Made by a program: the position numbers and the translations under genes. Of a DNA stretch of 64,000 nt, positions 1 through 11,399 are shown piece by piece. Below the pieces are notes generated by a model. It was not told where the DNA came from and did no database searches. It saw only the letters and a program-made list of their open reading frames with translations. The DNA is from Limnanthes douglasii subsp. nivea (Eukaryota > Streptophyta > Magnoliopsida > Brassicales > Limnanthaceae), in contig JAUPFV010000005.1 of NCBI GenBank assembly GCA_036936605.1, positions 3,275,670 to 3,339,669 of the forward strand. Reading direction: 5' to 3'. How positions within the stretch are numbered: position 1 is the first letter of the stretch; each line of letters starts with the position of its first letter.

Positions 1-2831
1 TTGTGTGTAGAGTCAAAGATGACTAAAAAATCTTACAAATCTTTCGAAAGATGTATGAAGATGTTAGACTCAATAAACATCAACATATATGATTTAAACA
101 GTATCTTGACCCGCGGGGGTAAACGATATATTATAAATCTTGTTAGTGACTACTAAAGATTTACTTACATCTATTTTCCTAAACATAAGGATGAGACTTT
201 TGATATGTTTAAAATATTCAAAGCAAAAATAGAAAATCAATTAGACACTAAGATAAAAATCTTGCATACTGATCGAGATGGGGAATATTTCTCGGGATAA
301 TTTTTCTAGTTTTTATGAAGAGAAATAGATAATTATCAATGTTGAGCGTCTTACATGCTGCATCAAAATGAATTGGCTGAACATAAAAATAAAAATTTGA
401 TCGAGATGAACATTGGCATGATAGTTAATTCGAAATTACATATTAATTTATGAGGTGAAACGATTTTAACTACATGTAAATATTATTAATGGTATCTCTC
501 TTAATAAAACCATAATGTCTCCATATGGGTTACAAAAAAGGTAAACAACCATACATAGACTACTTTAAATTGTGGGGATGTTTAGGATTTTACAAATACG
601 TGGATCTACAAAGAATAAAGTCGGGTTTCAAAGCTATAAGATCTAACTTCATTGGTTATGCGATCAATAACAGTGCTTATAGTTTTTGAGTTTGGAATCT
701 AATGTGGTATTTGAATTAAGAGAAGTAGAGTTGTTTGGATCCAAATTATATGATGATAATGTGATGAAAACAACTGTAGAAAACGGGGAAATGACTTTGC
801 AAAAAGCACATTCGGTTGATTAGAAACCATGCAATCCTCGTAAATCAAATGTAACAGAGATATAATAGGTTAGGATTTAATGAGATAAAACCTCAAAAAT
901 TTAGTTTCTATTTAGTAGAAGGAAATGGTGAAGAAATCACCTAAGGACAACGACCCTAAATCATAAAAGGAAGCAATAGCATCCCGAAAATCCACATTTT
1001 AACAATAGGACATAAATGAAAATGTATTCAATAATATAAAATCATACTTAAAAGTTAATGAACTTGCCTTCAGTTTCAAGGAATTGGTTGTAAGTGGGTA
1101 TTTAGAAATAAAGGCCACACAAATGAAACTATTAAATTTCAAAGCCTGATTGGTAGCAAAAGGTTTTCAAGAAAAATAGGTAATAAATGATAACAAACAT
1201 TAGGATACTTTTTGAAATTTCATCGGTATAAAAATTAACATTTCAAAAAATCGATGTCAAAACGGTGTTCTTAAATGGTGACCTCGATGAGGAGGTGTAT
1301 ATGGAACACCCTGAGGGCTTTGTACTTCTGGGGGATGAGTAAAAGGTATGTAGGCTTGTTATGTCATTATATGATCTTAAACAAGCACATAAAAAGTGAC
1401 ATGCAATCTTTGATCAAATTATTGTATGCGATGAGTTTAAAAATAAACAACAGACAAATTTTTATACCCTAAAGTTCATGCTAATGTAACAATATATGTA
1501 TTTTATTTGCTCACATTAAATAATGATATAAAAAAATACGGAAACGAAGAAGTTTTTATCGTATAGTTTAAGATGATGAATCTTAACGAATTAGATACTA
1601 TTTTAGTAATCAAGGTACTAAAAATAGTGGGGGTTATGCCTTAAGTTGATTGCATTATGTCAAGAAGGCACTTGGCAAGTTCAAAGATATAAAATTCAAA
1701 GAAGCACAAACACCATTTGATCTTAGTTTAAAACCTGGAAATAATAAAGGAAAATTGGTGGCTTGACAAGAATATGCTAGTGATATAGAAAGATTTATAT
1801 ATAAAGCTTTGTGTACTAGACCGAATATATATCTTGCAGTGAATAAATGAAGTCAATTTACAAGAAATCCAAGTACGGAACACTATAATTTAATTAGAAA
1901 AGTCTTGGGTTAATTCAATAGACTAAATACACGTGTCTCCAATATTCTAATTTTCTTAAGGTACTTGAAGAATACACGGATGCAAGTTGGATTACTAGTC
2001 TAGCAGATAAAAAATTGACTTCGGGTTGGATGTTCAAATTGGTATTTGGTGGTATTTCGTGGAGACAAAAAAAACCCGCGTATCTCACACTAGAGGTTTT
2101 GAACAATATATCGTCCCTGGACTATCACATTTGGTGACAGATAGTCCATTGACTTTCAAAAGTCCGTTGGTAATCCCTGGACTATCAACTCTGGATAAAG
2201 TTAGTCCACCATATCCATTGGTTCATGTAAACCTGCCACCTGTTATGATAGTCACCAGAATTTTATATCATCATTGGTCCCTTAACTTTAGGTTAAAGGC
2301 AAAATATAGTCTACAACCTGTGACCTAAAGTTAAGGGACCAATGATGATACAAAATTTTGGTGACTATGGTGACAAGTGGCAGGTTCACATGAATCAAAG
2401 GATCTGATGGACTCACTTTGTCCAAAGCTGATAGTCTAGGGACTGCCAGCGGACTTTTGAAAGTCAAGGGACTATCTGTCACCAAATGTGATAGTCCAGA
2501 GATGATATAATGTTCAAAGCCTCACACTAGACTATGGATTTCATAGTATTGTACGCACGTATAAAAAGGTTATTAGTTATCTCTTTTTGAAGATACCATT
2601 CACTTCAATGGCAATATGACAATACAAATATAGTGTGATAGTCAAGCAACATTGGGTAGAGTATAAAATAGACTCTAAAATGGAAAATCTAGACATATAA
2701 GTTTAAGACATGAGCATGTTAGACAACTAATTCAAAATTTAATTGTACCGGTATCATACGTACATTCTAGTGAGAACTTAGTAGATTTGGTTACCAAATT
2801 ATTACCTCTATAATTTGTAAACTACAAATCT
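1..2831 (+). pseudogene. Ty1/copia pol remnant (copia-1), split by a MITE
   Basis: Translating the plus strand in shifting frames gives copia polyprotein pieces in the usual order. Integrase lies at about 130-410: a DRDGEYFSG-like second-aspartate block near 270-297 and a LHQNELAEHKN-like third-motif block near 357-400. Reverse transcriptase is at about 1130-1330 (VAKGFQEK, then DVKTVFLNGDLDEEVYMEHP). The RNase H end is at about 1800-2090 and resumes at 2532-2820 (TMD, later HEHVRQLIQN and DLVTKLL). Stops and frameshifts are frequent, so it is not functional. A 427-bp MITE interrupts the RNase H part at 2095-2521. Neither LTR could be placed; the 5' part lies outside the window. Assignment to copia is firm; lineage was not determined. 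Confidence 0.85.
2095..2521. mobile_element. Mutator-like MITE with long terminal inverted repeats
   Basis: The left end (GGTTTTGAACAATATATC from 2096) is mirrored by the right end, whose reverse complement reads GGCTTTGAACATTATATC. The inverted repeat continues inward almost to the centre (about 2290-2320), making the element nearly palindromic. It is flanked by a perfect 10-bp direct repeat, TCACACTAGA, at 2085-2094 and 2522-2531. Removing the element plus one repeat restores continuity of the host copia RNase H region. Long TIRs with a 9-11 bp duplication are typical of MULE-derived non-autonomous elements. No transposase is encoded. Confidence 0.85.
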
Positions 2832-4192
2832 TGATGAATGAGACCAAGACTTTTGAAATAATTATTTTACAAATAATGGAAACCCAATTTGACTATAAAA
2901 AACTTAAACATCGAATTTGAAACGGGTAATAACAAGTTATTTATGAAAGGTTCAACATATAAATAAATTATAGTTTCATTCGTGATGACTGCGAGATATG
3001 TTGGTCGTTACAATAAAAAGATAAGTTAAAAGAAACATTTAATACGATTTGGTCTAAGTATAATATGTGTTTACGAAAACTGTATAAGAATTGTACCTAT
3101 AGGAATCTAGAGGTTGTGTTGCTTCTCGTGAAAAAATGAGTTCCTCTCAACTTACTATTCTTGAAATTGAAAGAGCACACAAGCAATATTGTGTTAAAGT
3201 AAAATGTTGACAAATGTTTGATAGAAAAAATTCCCCTTGTGAGATCACTAGTGAGGTCACACAGGAGGTTGGTTCAAAGTTATGACTACCAATATTTTTC
3301 AACTTAACTTTGTTATTTTAAAGTAATGTAAAATTCAAATCTTAAGATATTTTATTCTTTGCGCAAGAATTATCTCAAGAGAGAAATAAGATAAATGATA
3401 TTTAATCAAGTGAAAGATTTTGGAAATGTTGATTAAATATGTACGACCGGAAGAATAATTTTGATCGCTGAAGTTTGTGAAACAAAAGGCAAGCAAGGAA
3501 GGCATACAGGTTAAGAAAAGGTTTGACGTGATCTGAATCGTATTGGTCGTGACAAACGAGCCCAAAATTGCACCATGAGGGGTTTTTCCCTAACCAACAC
3601 TTGCTGATAACGACAAAATGCATGATAGAAGAAGTCTATTTTTTCCATGCACCTTATTGTTGCGACCAACACTTACTGATTGCGGTATCATGCCTTGTGA
3701 ATGCGATCAAGCTTGCTGATCCCAACAATACATTTCTTGCTTCGACCAACAAGTGTTGGTAGCGATCACAATCACACTGCATCAATGTTCTGATTCAAGA
3801 TGATGCATTGCTACTTCAAAGTATGTATTGACGCATCAAGCCCCCTTAGGAATGTGAATCAACGTGATATTGGGAGAAAATATTTTCTTTGATTTTTTGT
3901 TTTGTTTTGAATAGATGTGATATTAACTATAAGTTTATGAAAGATTAAAACTCTTTGAAAATGGTTTAAGTAATTCTATAAATAGTTTAATCATTCAAGA
4001 CCAAAAGATAAGTCTAAATAAATAAAGTTTCAAAGCTCAAATACGTGAAAACTTTTTTTTTTTATATTTCAAACACTGCGAGTTGATTCAAATTTATTTT
4101 AATTTAACTATAAAGGCTTATTGTATCTCAAAATAACATCCAAAAAAGTCTAAACAACAGATAATATCATAATAATATTTTTTTGGAACGCG
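2832..4192. other. Non-coding interval with degenerate short repeats
   Basis: I see no credible gene. Within 3558-3775 a motif like CGACCAACACTTGCTGAT recurs three to four times in degraded form, with variable 50-75 bp spacing. It may be a decayed satellite or LTR piece. The short reading frames here show no recognisable domain. Confidence 0.4.
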
Positions 4193-4909
4193 TGTTAAGC
4201 ATCTTAACAAGACTCACTAGGCCAAATCCTAGGAACTTAGCTGAAACATCGACCAATAGTTGGCGAACACCTACCCGGCATGGTGTAGAAGGTAATACAA
4301 GCTTCGACTCTTACCTTATTTCAAAAATAAAGTTAACAAAAAATAACAGAATAAATAAATCAATCGCACAACAAGAGATTTAACGTGATTTGGATCGTGA
4401 AGAAATACTACATCCATGGGTAATTGACACTCCTTTTATAAATAAATAGCTTATAGAAAGACTCTCAACCAGAAATGACTCAATCACTTTTTGTAACAAA
4501 AGATGATATGATTCTCAAAACCCTCTATCAGTGTTTATCTCTTACCTCACTTATCTCTCTCTAAAGAAATATGCAACTCACATTGTGTTACGCCACACAT
4601 TGCAAATCAATATCTTCTTCTATTTATAGGTCGACTCTGATAAGTCTTAATCCACTAATTAAGCAAACTAAATAATATTGAACAAATAATTAATTGAAAA
4701 TCTAATTAATAAAAGATTTGATTAATATAAAAATCTAATAGATATAGAAGATCTAAATAATATAAAATCTAATTAATATAGAATATATAATTAATTTCGA
4801 AATCTAATTAATACAAAATATCTAATTAATTTAGAATATCTAATTAATATAAAAGACCGATTTGAAAAATAAGATTATACTTTGAGTTACTTCTAGCTTA
4901 CACTTAACA
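4193..4909 (-). repeat. copia-3 3' LTR (minus orientation)
   Basis: The plus strand begins TGTTAAGCATC and ends CACTTAACA, giving the inverted TGTTAAG/CTTAACA ends expected of an LTR. It shares long stretches with 6086-6740, for example TAACGTGRTTTGGATCGT near 4381 and 6252. The adjacent pyrimidine tract at 4910-4920 is the PPT on the other strand. It contains a run of AT-rich TCTAATTAATATA-like short repeats at about 4690-4860. Confidence 0.7.
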
Positions 4910-4920
4910 ATTCTCCACTT

Positions 4921-6085
4921 AAGCTTAGAGTAACTCAAGTTTATGTCACCCCAATGCCCCAACTACTCACCGGAGATAAACTGTCCACCTACATGCCTGG
5001 TGGGATTAATTTCCATGGAGTTTGTTTAATTTATTAAGGCAATCCTCTCCAACATACCAGTCTCCGGACTTGCTACATTCAAGTAAGTTGTAGTAACATC
5101 CATCCTGCCTATCCTAAGATCAGACCGAACAACACTTGAATGATGCTCTACACTTTGAACATTCAAAACCTTTTACCCATCAAACTTTAGATCAAAATCC
5201 AAACCAAACAATGGTTCAACTTCTTTTACAAACCCGAATTCAGTTTGAAAACAGCTTCAATATAGGTATCCATATCTCCATAATTTTCTTCAAAATCCAT
5301 CTTAACTTTAGTTCCACATCCGACACCTATTACATCTTCATCAAGAAGGAAAGTCCATGGTCTCCTATCAACGATGATAGGTGTCACAACAGTTCCTTTC
5401 ACTCAACGTTTGTTATGTCCAGCTGTCAGAAACATAACACTTACTCTAAGCAAGTTACGACTCATCTTCTCAACTATTTCATGCTCTAAGTGACTCTTTT
5501 AAGATTATGCGTCTAAGCATATGAAATTTAGAGAAATAGTTAGTGAATGGTTGGTTCACTAATACGACGACATTGTTAGTCCTAAACCTCTTTAGGTACT
5601 TCATGGATTGAATCTCGCCTTGCAAAGCCTTCAACTTCTTCCAGTAGAATCCGAGTAGAACCATTCTCCATACTAGTAAACGTAACCTTCTACTACAGAC
5701 ACATCTCTGACTAAAACACCATCAGTCTGATCAGCCTCTATAACAACATGTGACTTTCGCAAGACCATAGTTCTTTCATCTCCACCCTTATTACTCAAAC
5801 TCTTCTCGATATAACATACCTATAAAGAGAAGGTTATATTTAATTTAAGGGACACACCTTACATTTGTTAAAGCATTTTTCAAGTCTAGTAGATAACTTG
5901 ATTCTAATACTTACCACGAAATATCCATCATTATGACTGGAATTGACTTTACTCCAAGATCTACGATCTTTGTTTTTCTAATTTGTCCTCTTCACCAACA
6001 TCAAATATTGATACCATATCTCCACACTCACCGTTCCATTTATTAAGGAAACCAAAAGCATATGAACCATATCCGACCAAACTAT
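4921..6085 (-). pseudogene. copia-3 internal protease/integrase remnant
   Basis: Minus-strand translation gives degraded copia pieces. Around 5900-5800 an LTNVRCVP-like segment matches the strand that follows the copia protease. Around 5790-5690 there is the pre-integrase linker (VLRKSHVVI). Around 5600-5540 an RTNN...VNQPFTNY block resembles the integrase second-aspartate region. RT and RNase H are absent, so a large internal deletion has occurred. A GATACCA near 6010 (TGGTATC on the minus strand) may be a relic of an initiator-Met primer site, but it is not flush with the LTR. Confidence 0.55.
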
Positions 6086-6740
6086 AAATAGACTTGCTAA
6101 GCCGAATCCTAGCCCCTAAACCGAAGCAATGACCAACAATTGGCAGACACCTATCCGACATGCTGTAGAAGGTAATACGAGCTTTCGCTCCTACCTTATT
6201 TCAAGAACAAAGTTAACAAGAAATAACATGAGAAATAAATAAATTGTATGACAAGAGATTTAACGTGGTTTGGATCGTAAAGAAATTCTACATCTTACAG
6301 GTAACATACACTACTTTTATAAATAACCAGGTTACAAAAACACTCTCAAACCCAAAAGACTCAATCACTTATCGTAACAAAAGCTGACGTGAGTTACAGC
6401 ACCCCATCTTAAGTGGTTATCTCTCATCTCACTTATCTCTCAAAAGTCGTAAAACTAGTTTCTCGCTGAAGAAATATGCGGCTAACATCGTGTCACGCCA
6501 CAAATTACAAACCAATATCTTATCCTATTTATAGGTAGACTATAATAAATCTTAATCCATTAATTAAGAATTCTAATTAATAAATAATATCTAATTAATA
6601 GAAAATCGTACTATTATATAAACCAAATTAATATAAGATTTAATTAATATGTAAATCTAATTAATATAGAATTTTAGTTAATATAAAAAAATTTAATTAA
6701 TATATAAGACATAACTGATATATATATGACGTAAGAGTGT
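6086..6740 (-). repeat. copia-3 5' LTR, outer end eroded
   Basis: This is homologous to 4193-4909 from GACTTGCTAAGCC onward, including the GGCAGACACCTATCCGACAT block and the AT-rich TCTAATTAATATA repeats. The terminal TGTTAAG copies are not recognisable at either edge, so the boundaries are approximate. Confidence 0.6.
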
Positions 6741-7253
6741 GACGTACGTCGATTGAATCCAAGCGACGACAATCCTTGTAGAATCCAAACCGGAGGCGAG
6801 TTTGAAATGAGCTTGTTATTCTCAAAATTCATTCTAGATTCGAATTTTAAAAAAAAACTATGTTAATTCAAATTGACCATTCACAAGTTTTTTTGGACCG
6901 TTAAAATTATTTCTATATTTGTCAAAACTTTAGTCGATTATATGTTTGGCGTATTTGGGCGACAATAGAATGCACAAAAATCATTCTCTCGTTTTAAATA
7001 GCTTTTGATTTTATCAAATAAAAATTAAAAAAATAAATAATATTGCAGTCGGCATGTCATATAAAAGATAAATATTGTCTGACTTAGCTTTGTCAGGTAG
7101 TTTACTAACAAGCCTCGATATACTAATTTTAATATAACTAAAACCACTAGTTAATACAGTACATCGTTTATATATTGGCTCTCCTATACATTACACTAAA
7201 CTTTGTGTATACATATATAGTTTTATCCTACAACATCATCTCTCAAAACCGCC
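6741..7253 (+). promoter_or_regulatory. Upstream region of malectin/LRR gene copy A
   Basis: AT-rich, non-coding. It contains a TATATAT box at 7169-7175, 85 bp before the ATG. The last part resembles the short segment before copy B (CACTAGTTRATA, then a TATA box, then CTCTCAAAACMGC just before ATG). This supports shared core promoters from the duplication. Confidence 0.6.
7169..7175 (+). promoter_or_regulatory. TATA box of copy A
   Basis: TATATAT sits 85 bp upstream of the ATG at 7254. The paralogue has the same heptamer at 30807-30813, 45 bp before its ATG. Inferred from position and conservation. Confidence 0.5.
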
Positions 7254-10200
7254 ATGGCTACTCATCTCTTCTCTCTCATTCTATCTCTTTCCACATTATT
7301 CGCTTTAGTGAACGGTAAAGCTCATGTTCCAACTAGTCCATTAACAAAGATTCATTTTGTACTTCAAATAATTTTAGACTCACCAACTCGAACGTTTCTC
7401 TTTTTCTAACAGGGGTCTCAATCAACATTGATTGCGGGTACACCGGCGACGAGTACACAGACGATAACTCGTTAGTTTGGAACGGAGACATAGACGGAAT
7501 TGGCAACAGTCAAACAATGTCGATCCCTATAAACTCAGTAGATAAGCCCATGAGAGCCCTTAGAGTTTTCACTCCGAATCAGAAAAAGAATTGTTACGCC
7601 ATGGATGTAGACAAAGGTGAAAAAGTTATGCTGCGAGCGAGTTTTTATTACGGAAACTACGATAAAAAATCGTCTCCTCCGACTTTCGAGCTTCAGTTCG
7701 ATGGAAATCATTGGGCTAAAGTTGTCACTTCTTTGGACCAAGTTGTTACTTATGAGGCAATCTATGTCACTAAGACCGCAAGTGCTAGTATTTGTGTTGC
7801 TCAGTTGTTTCCGGATCAGTTTGCTTTTATATCTGCCCTTCAGTTTGAGAGTTTGGACAGCGACATGTATAGTTTTGTCAGTTCGGATCAAGCTTTGTTC
7901 CTGAGAACTCGGATAGCTTGTGGTTCGAAAGATACTATCAGGTATTACTAGTTATAACTATACTTATTGTGTTTTACAAAAACCGGTTTTTTTAAAACAT
8001 TTCTGATCTGACCCATTTGGTCCGGTGGTAGTCCATTGCCTGTTTATTTTCGATAAAGTTCGTTCTTCGCAAGGATTGATTAATTGTATCGAAAATGGAT
8101 ATAAAATTGACTAATTTTATCGAAAATAAATGCGACACGTGGATAAATTAACTTGACCGAAAACAAATAATAAATAAATTAGACGGTTTTAATCCATTGA
8201 CTATATGTTTAGAAAGTGGATGGTTGGAATATATATGGTTCAAAGCATCCAAGATCGGAACAAAAAATATCATTCTATTTGAAATTTTATTTTGGTATGA
8301 TTTTTGTGGAAGAGTAAAGTTTATCGCATATTCCACGCCTTTTAGATATAAAAAAAATACGAATGAGCTCCGAAAGTAGTAATCGAGTTGGTGGAGTAAA
8401 TGAGCTGGTGACAAAAAGTTCATGTGTTTGATCCTTTTATCCTGTGCGCACTCGTTAAATAGCGGGTATCAAAATATCTTTAAAAAAAATTTAGGACAGT
8501 ATAAAAACCAAAGTTTAAATAATTCGAAGTATCAGTTTAAAACCAAACTAGATTCATCAAGTTGTATTGATGAAACTAATTTCTGATTCCGGGAGTCTAT
8601 AGAATCAAATCCGAAGGACTATCAATTACTAGAAATGTTTGTTAGGAGTGTGCAAAATTTTGAAAAATATTATCTATGAAACAGGTATCCACAAGATTCT
8701 TACGATAGAATCTGGAATTCAGCAGCCACAGGCGACGGCTTACTCAGCATCAGCAATGACGGAAGCTTCGTCGACGTCAGCAACTTAGCCGACAGCCCTC
8801 CACAAGAAGTATTACAAAACGCATTCACAACATCTAACACTTCGACTACGATCTCATTAGGCTCAATTTTTCCTTCGGACCCAACTCTTTTATATATCAA
8901 CATGTATTTTGCCGAGCTCAAAGAACTCGACACCACGGAATCGAGGTCGTTTAAGCTTCTTATAGATAACGTTGATTCGTACGATCCTATAGTTCCTGTT
9001 TATGGAGTAGCAGAACAACGATATCTTAGTAATTTCACAGCATATTCAAAAACATTGTTTACGTTGGAGGCCACGAAAGACTCGACTTTGCCTCCTCTTC
9101 TTAATGCTCTTGAAGTTTTTACAATCAGCGGTACCTTGAGTGAGGGAACCTACAGCGCCGATGGTGCGTATACTTAAGTTCAAAAATATATGTTTCTTTC
9201 GTTTTAAATCCAAAAGCTAATTTTTTTCTATGTTATATAACATGTCTCAGTGGATGGATTACATGAGCTGCAAAAGCAGTTTGATTCATTAACACAATGG
9301 GCTGGTGAGCCATGTCTACCGGTAACCTACACTTGGGATTGGCTCAATTGTAGTACCGACTCGACTCCTCGCGTAACCGCCTTGTAATTATTTTCACTTC
9401 TATTTAGTTTTCTAATCAAAATCCCAAAAAAAATCGTCTTTCGCGATTAATTTTTCATTATTACAGGAACCTTGCCGGTTTTAATCTGTCCGGTGAACTT
9501 CCAGACTTTAGTTCCTTGACTGCTCTTGAAACAATGTGAGCCAACAAATCATACTATTGATAGTATTTAATAAAATTCTATCTTGTGTCTAATTCATTAC
9601 AAAACTGCTAATATTTTTTGTGTGGACAGAGATTTTCATAACAACAGTTTAGAAGGATCAATTCCAGACTTTCTTGGCACGTTACCTAATCTAAAACTAT
9701 TGTGAGTTTATATTAAAATCTTTACCATCCGAAATTCCAAATTATGAACTCATTACTTACTTGGTTAGAGTATATAACATATCTATGATTTGGTCTATTT
9801 CTAGAAACTTGGCAGATAACAAGTTTAGTGGACCGGTACCTTCTTCGATATCGAAGAACAATAAGCTGAAATTAGTGTAAGTTAAAAAATTCTTACATTT
9901 CGAAAGGCGAAAAATAGTTTATTGGATCCCTAATGCTAATTTTATTTGAATGAAAAGTGTATCAGGAAATTCAGATTTATGTGTTTCGGGCAACTCATGT
10001 AAACAAGTTGATACAAACGGCGATGGATCTAGTACCACGAAAAAATCGAGCAATCTGCCTATCATTCTTGGAACAGTGATACCTATATTCGTTCTTATTT
10101 GGATTGTGATCGGAGTTTTTGTGTTATGTCACCAAAAGAGAAAATCGGCACCAGTGATAGGTAAGTATAAATTGTGATAACTTACATGCATTGTTTATAA

Positions 10201-10431
10201 AAAAGTTGAAAAGGGTTTTAGAAAGTTAGAATAGACCGACCGGTTTTGAAATATATTTTGTTTATTTTGGAAGGGCAAAATGCGCAGCAAGGGGGATTCA
10301 TGCACATGAATAATGGAATGGGACAGAAAATGATGAATGAAATTAGGGTTAATATGAATGATCAAACATCGGCTGATTCATCAGATCAAAATCAACAAGG
10401 AGGCAATGGATATGATACTACTAATTCTTAA
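7254..10431 (+). CDS. Malectin-like domain/LRR membrane protein without kinase (copy A, intact)
   Basis: Nine exons join in one open frame: 7254-7314, 7413-7941, 8685-9163, 9251-9383, 9467-9535, 9630-9701, 9805-9876, 9958-10160, 10274-10431. All introns are GT-AG, giving 1776 nt or 591 aa. Residues 1-21 form a signal peptide. Residues 24-345 are a malectin-like domain opening with NIDCGYTG and including ACGSKDTIRYPQD. A linker has WDWLNCS (about 388-394). Three LRRs of 23-24 residues occupy about 401-472, each on its own exon (NLSGELPDF, NNSLEGSIPDF, NKFSGPVPSS). A Cys pair follows at about 480/486, then a hydrophobic segment at about 505-529 and an HQKRK stop-transfer. The roughly 60-residue tail is rich in Met, Asn and Gln. 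Family knowledge places such proteins with plant LRR-I receptor-like proteins at the plasma membrane. The ligand is unknown, and the missing kinase implies signalling through a partner (inference). Confidence 0.92.
7942..8684 (+). other. Enlarged intron 2 of copy A with a possible SINE
   Basis: This intron is 743 bp, whereas the homologous intron of copy B (31550-31662) is 113 bp, so about 630 bp was gained here or lost there. Near 8380-8490 the sequence GAGTTGGTGGAGT, followed about 30 bp later by TGTTTGATCC and then an A-rich tail, resembles pol III box A and box B of a tRNA-derived SINE. No target duplication was identified. Confidence 0.35.
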
Positions 10432-11399
10432 ATTTTAGAGTTTGTTACTTTTATTATTTTGCTCATTTGACTTGTTTTGATGAAATGTAATATTATTGAC
10501 CATTTTTATTATTTTCTTTCATTTTATTTAGGGTAGTAATTATCAACCAAATCCTTTTTTTATTATTTAAGAATCAGTTTTATCAATGATTGAAACTTAA
10601 AATATCTTTATTTATTTTAATATTTACAATTGTGCTTTCAATGAAATTTTATCTTCTAGCACAAAAATACAACGATATATAATAAAAAGAAAATTAAACT
10701 TTCACTTTTCTTTTCAAAATTATTATGATGTTCTTGTAAAATATAAGTTTTAAAAAAAAAACTAGTTCAATTTCAAATAAAAAACAGAAGAGATATGTAT
10801 TTACCTCAAAATATAAAATTGGAGGACGAGTAAAAGCACTCGACAAGAGATGAAACACTAATACGTAGTACACTTCCAATTTTTTTTATTTGCCGAATTT
10901 TGGGTTTTGCACCGCGTGCCAGTAAGGGTGTGATTTGTCCGGATGGGATCCGGGTCGATCGAATATTAAATAGGTTGATATAATATAAATTTTGTATATA
11001 GAATAGAATAAATTTATAAAACACTTGTATGAGTGTATGATTAGTGGAATAGTGGAATGTAATAACCTCAAACGGATCAATTATGTGGATTTGAACCACC
11101 ATTTTTTTTTATGGTATAATAAACAATTGTTATATTATTATTATTTTTGATATTTTTTCTTTTTAACTTTTGGGTTTTATCTCTCTAGAAATGTACTAAA
11201 TAAATATAGGTCTATATTCACCTTAGATATGTTTGGAATTATCATTTGCGATCACAGTGGAAGAGGGTTGGTACCCTCAGTCATTTCTCCAAAATCATTA
11301 TTTTAATTTCAAAGTTTTTTGGTAAGGGTAAAGGGTTTAGTGACCATAGCTACGTCTGATGATCACGGTTTCAAAGAATAACAAAATTAAAACGATTAG
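10432..11399. other. 3' flank of copy A, AT-rich non-coding DNA
   Basis: No gene is seen. Short minus-strand reading frames between 10694 and 11102 are low-complexity and lack domains. The first 100 bp after the stop presumably hold the 3' UTR; no canonical AATAAA stands out. Confidence 0.5.

Larger units (their letters stand above)
4193..6740 (-). mobile_element. Internally deleted Ty1/copia element (copia-3)
   Basis: Two long related blocks in the same orientation, about 4193-4909 and about 6086-6740, flank roughly 1.2 kb of internal sequence. Read on the minus strand, the internal part ends in a purine-rich AAGTGGAGAAT next to TGTTAAGTG, the usual copia PPT/LTR-start arrangement. This makes 4193-4909 the 3' LTR, with TGTTAAG and CTTAACA termini. 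The other block is the 5' LTR with an eroded outer end. No target duplication is visible. The size is far below an autonomous copia (about 5 kb). Confidence 0.7.

Noticed and set aside
3558..3775. Functional tandem satellite
   Set aside because: The CGACCAACACTTGCTGAT-like motifs are few, irregularly spaced and degraded; kept only as a note in the interval entry.
5136..5489. Plus-strand 117-residue frame
   Set aside because: Lies antisense to the internal region of copia-3; no recognisable domain.
7535..7891. Minus-strand frame opposite exon 2 of copy A
   Set aside because: Shadow of the coding exon; copy B shows a similar shadow, and neither has a domain.
10694..11102. Overlapping minus-strand frames downstream of copy A
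   Set aside because: Low-complexity AT-rich frames without domains or splice context.
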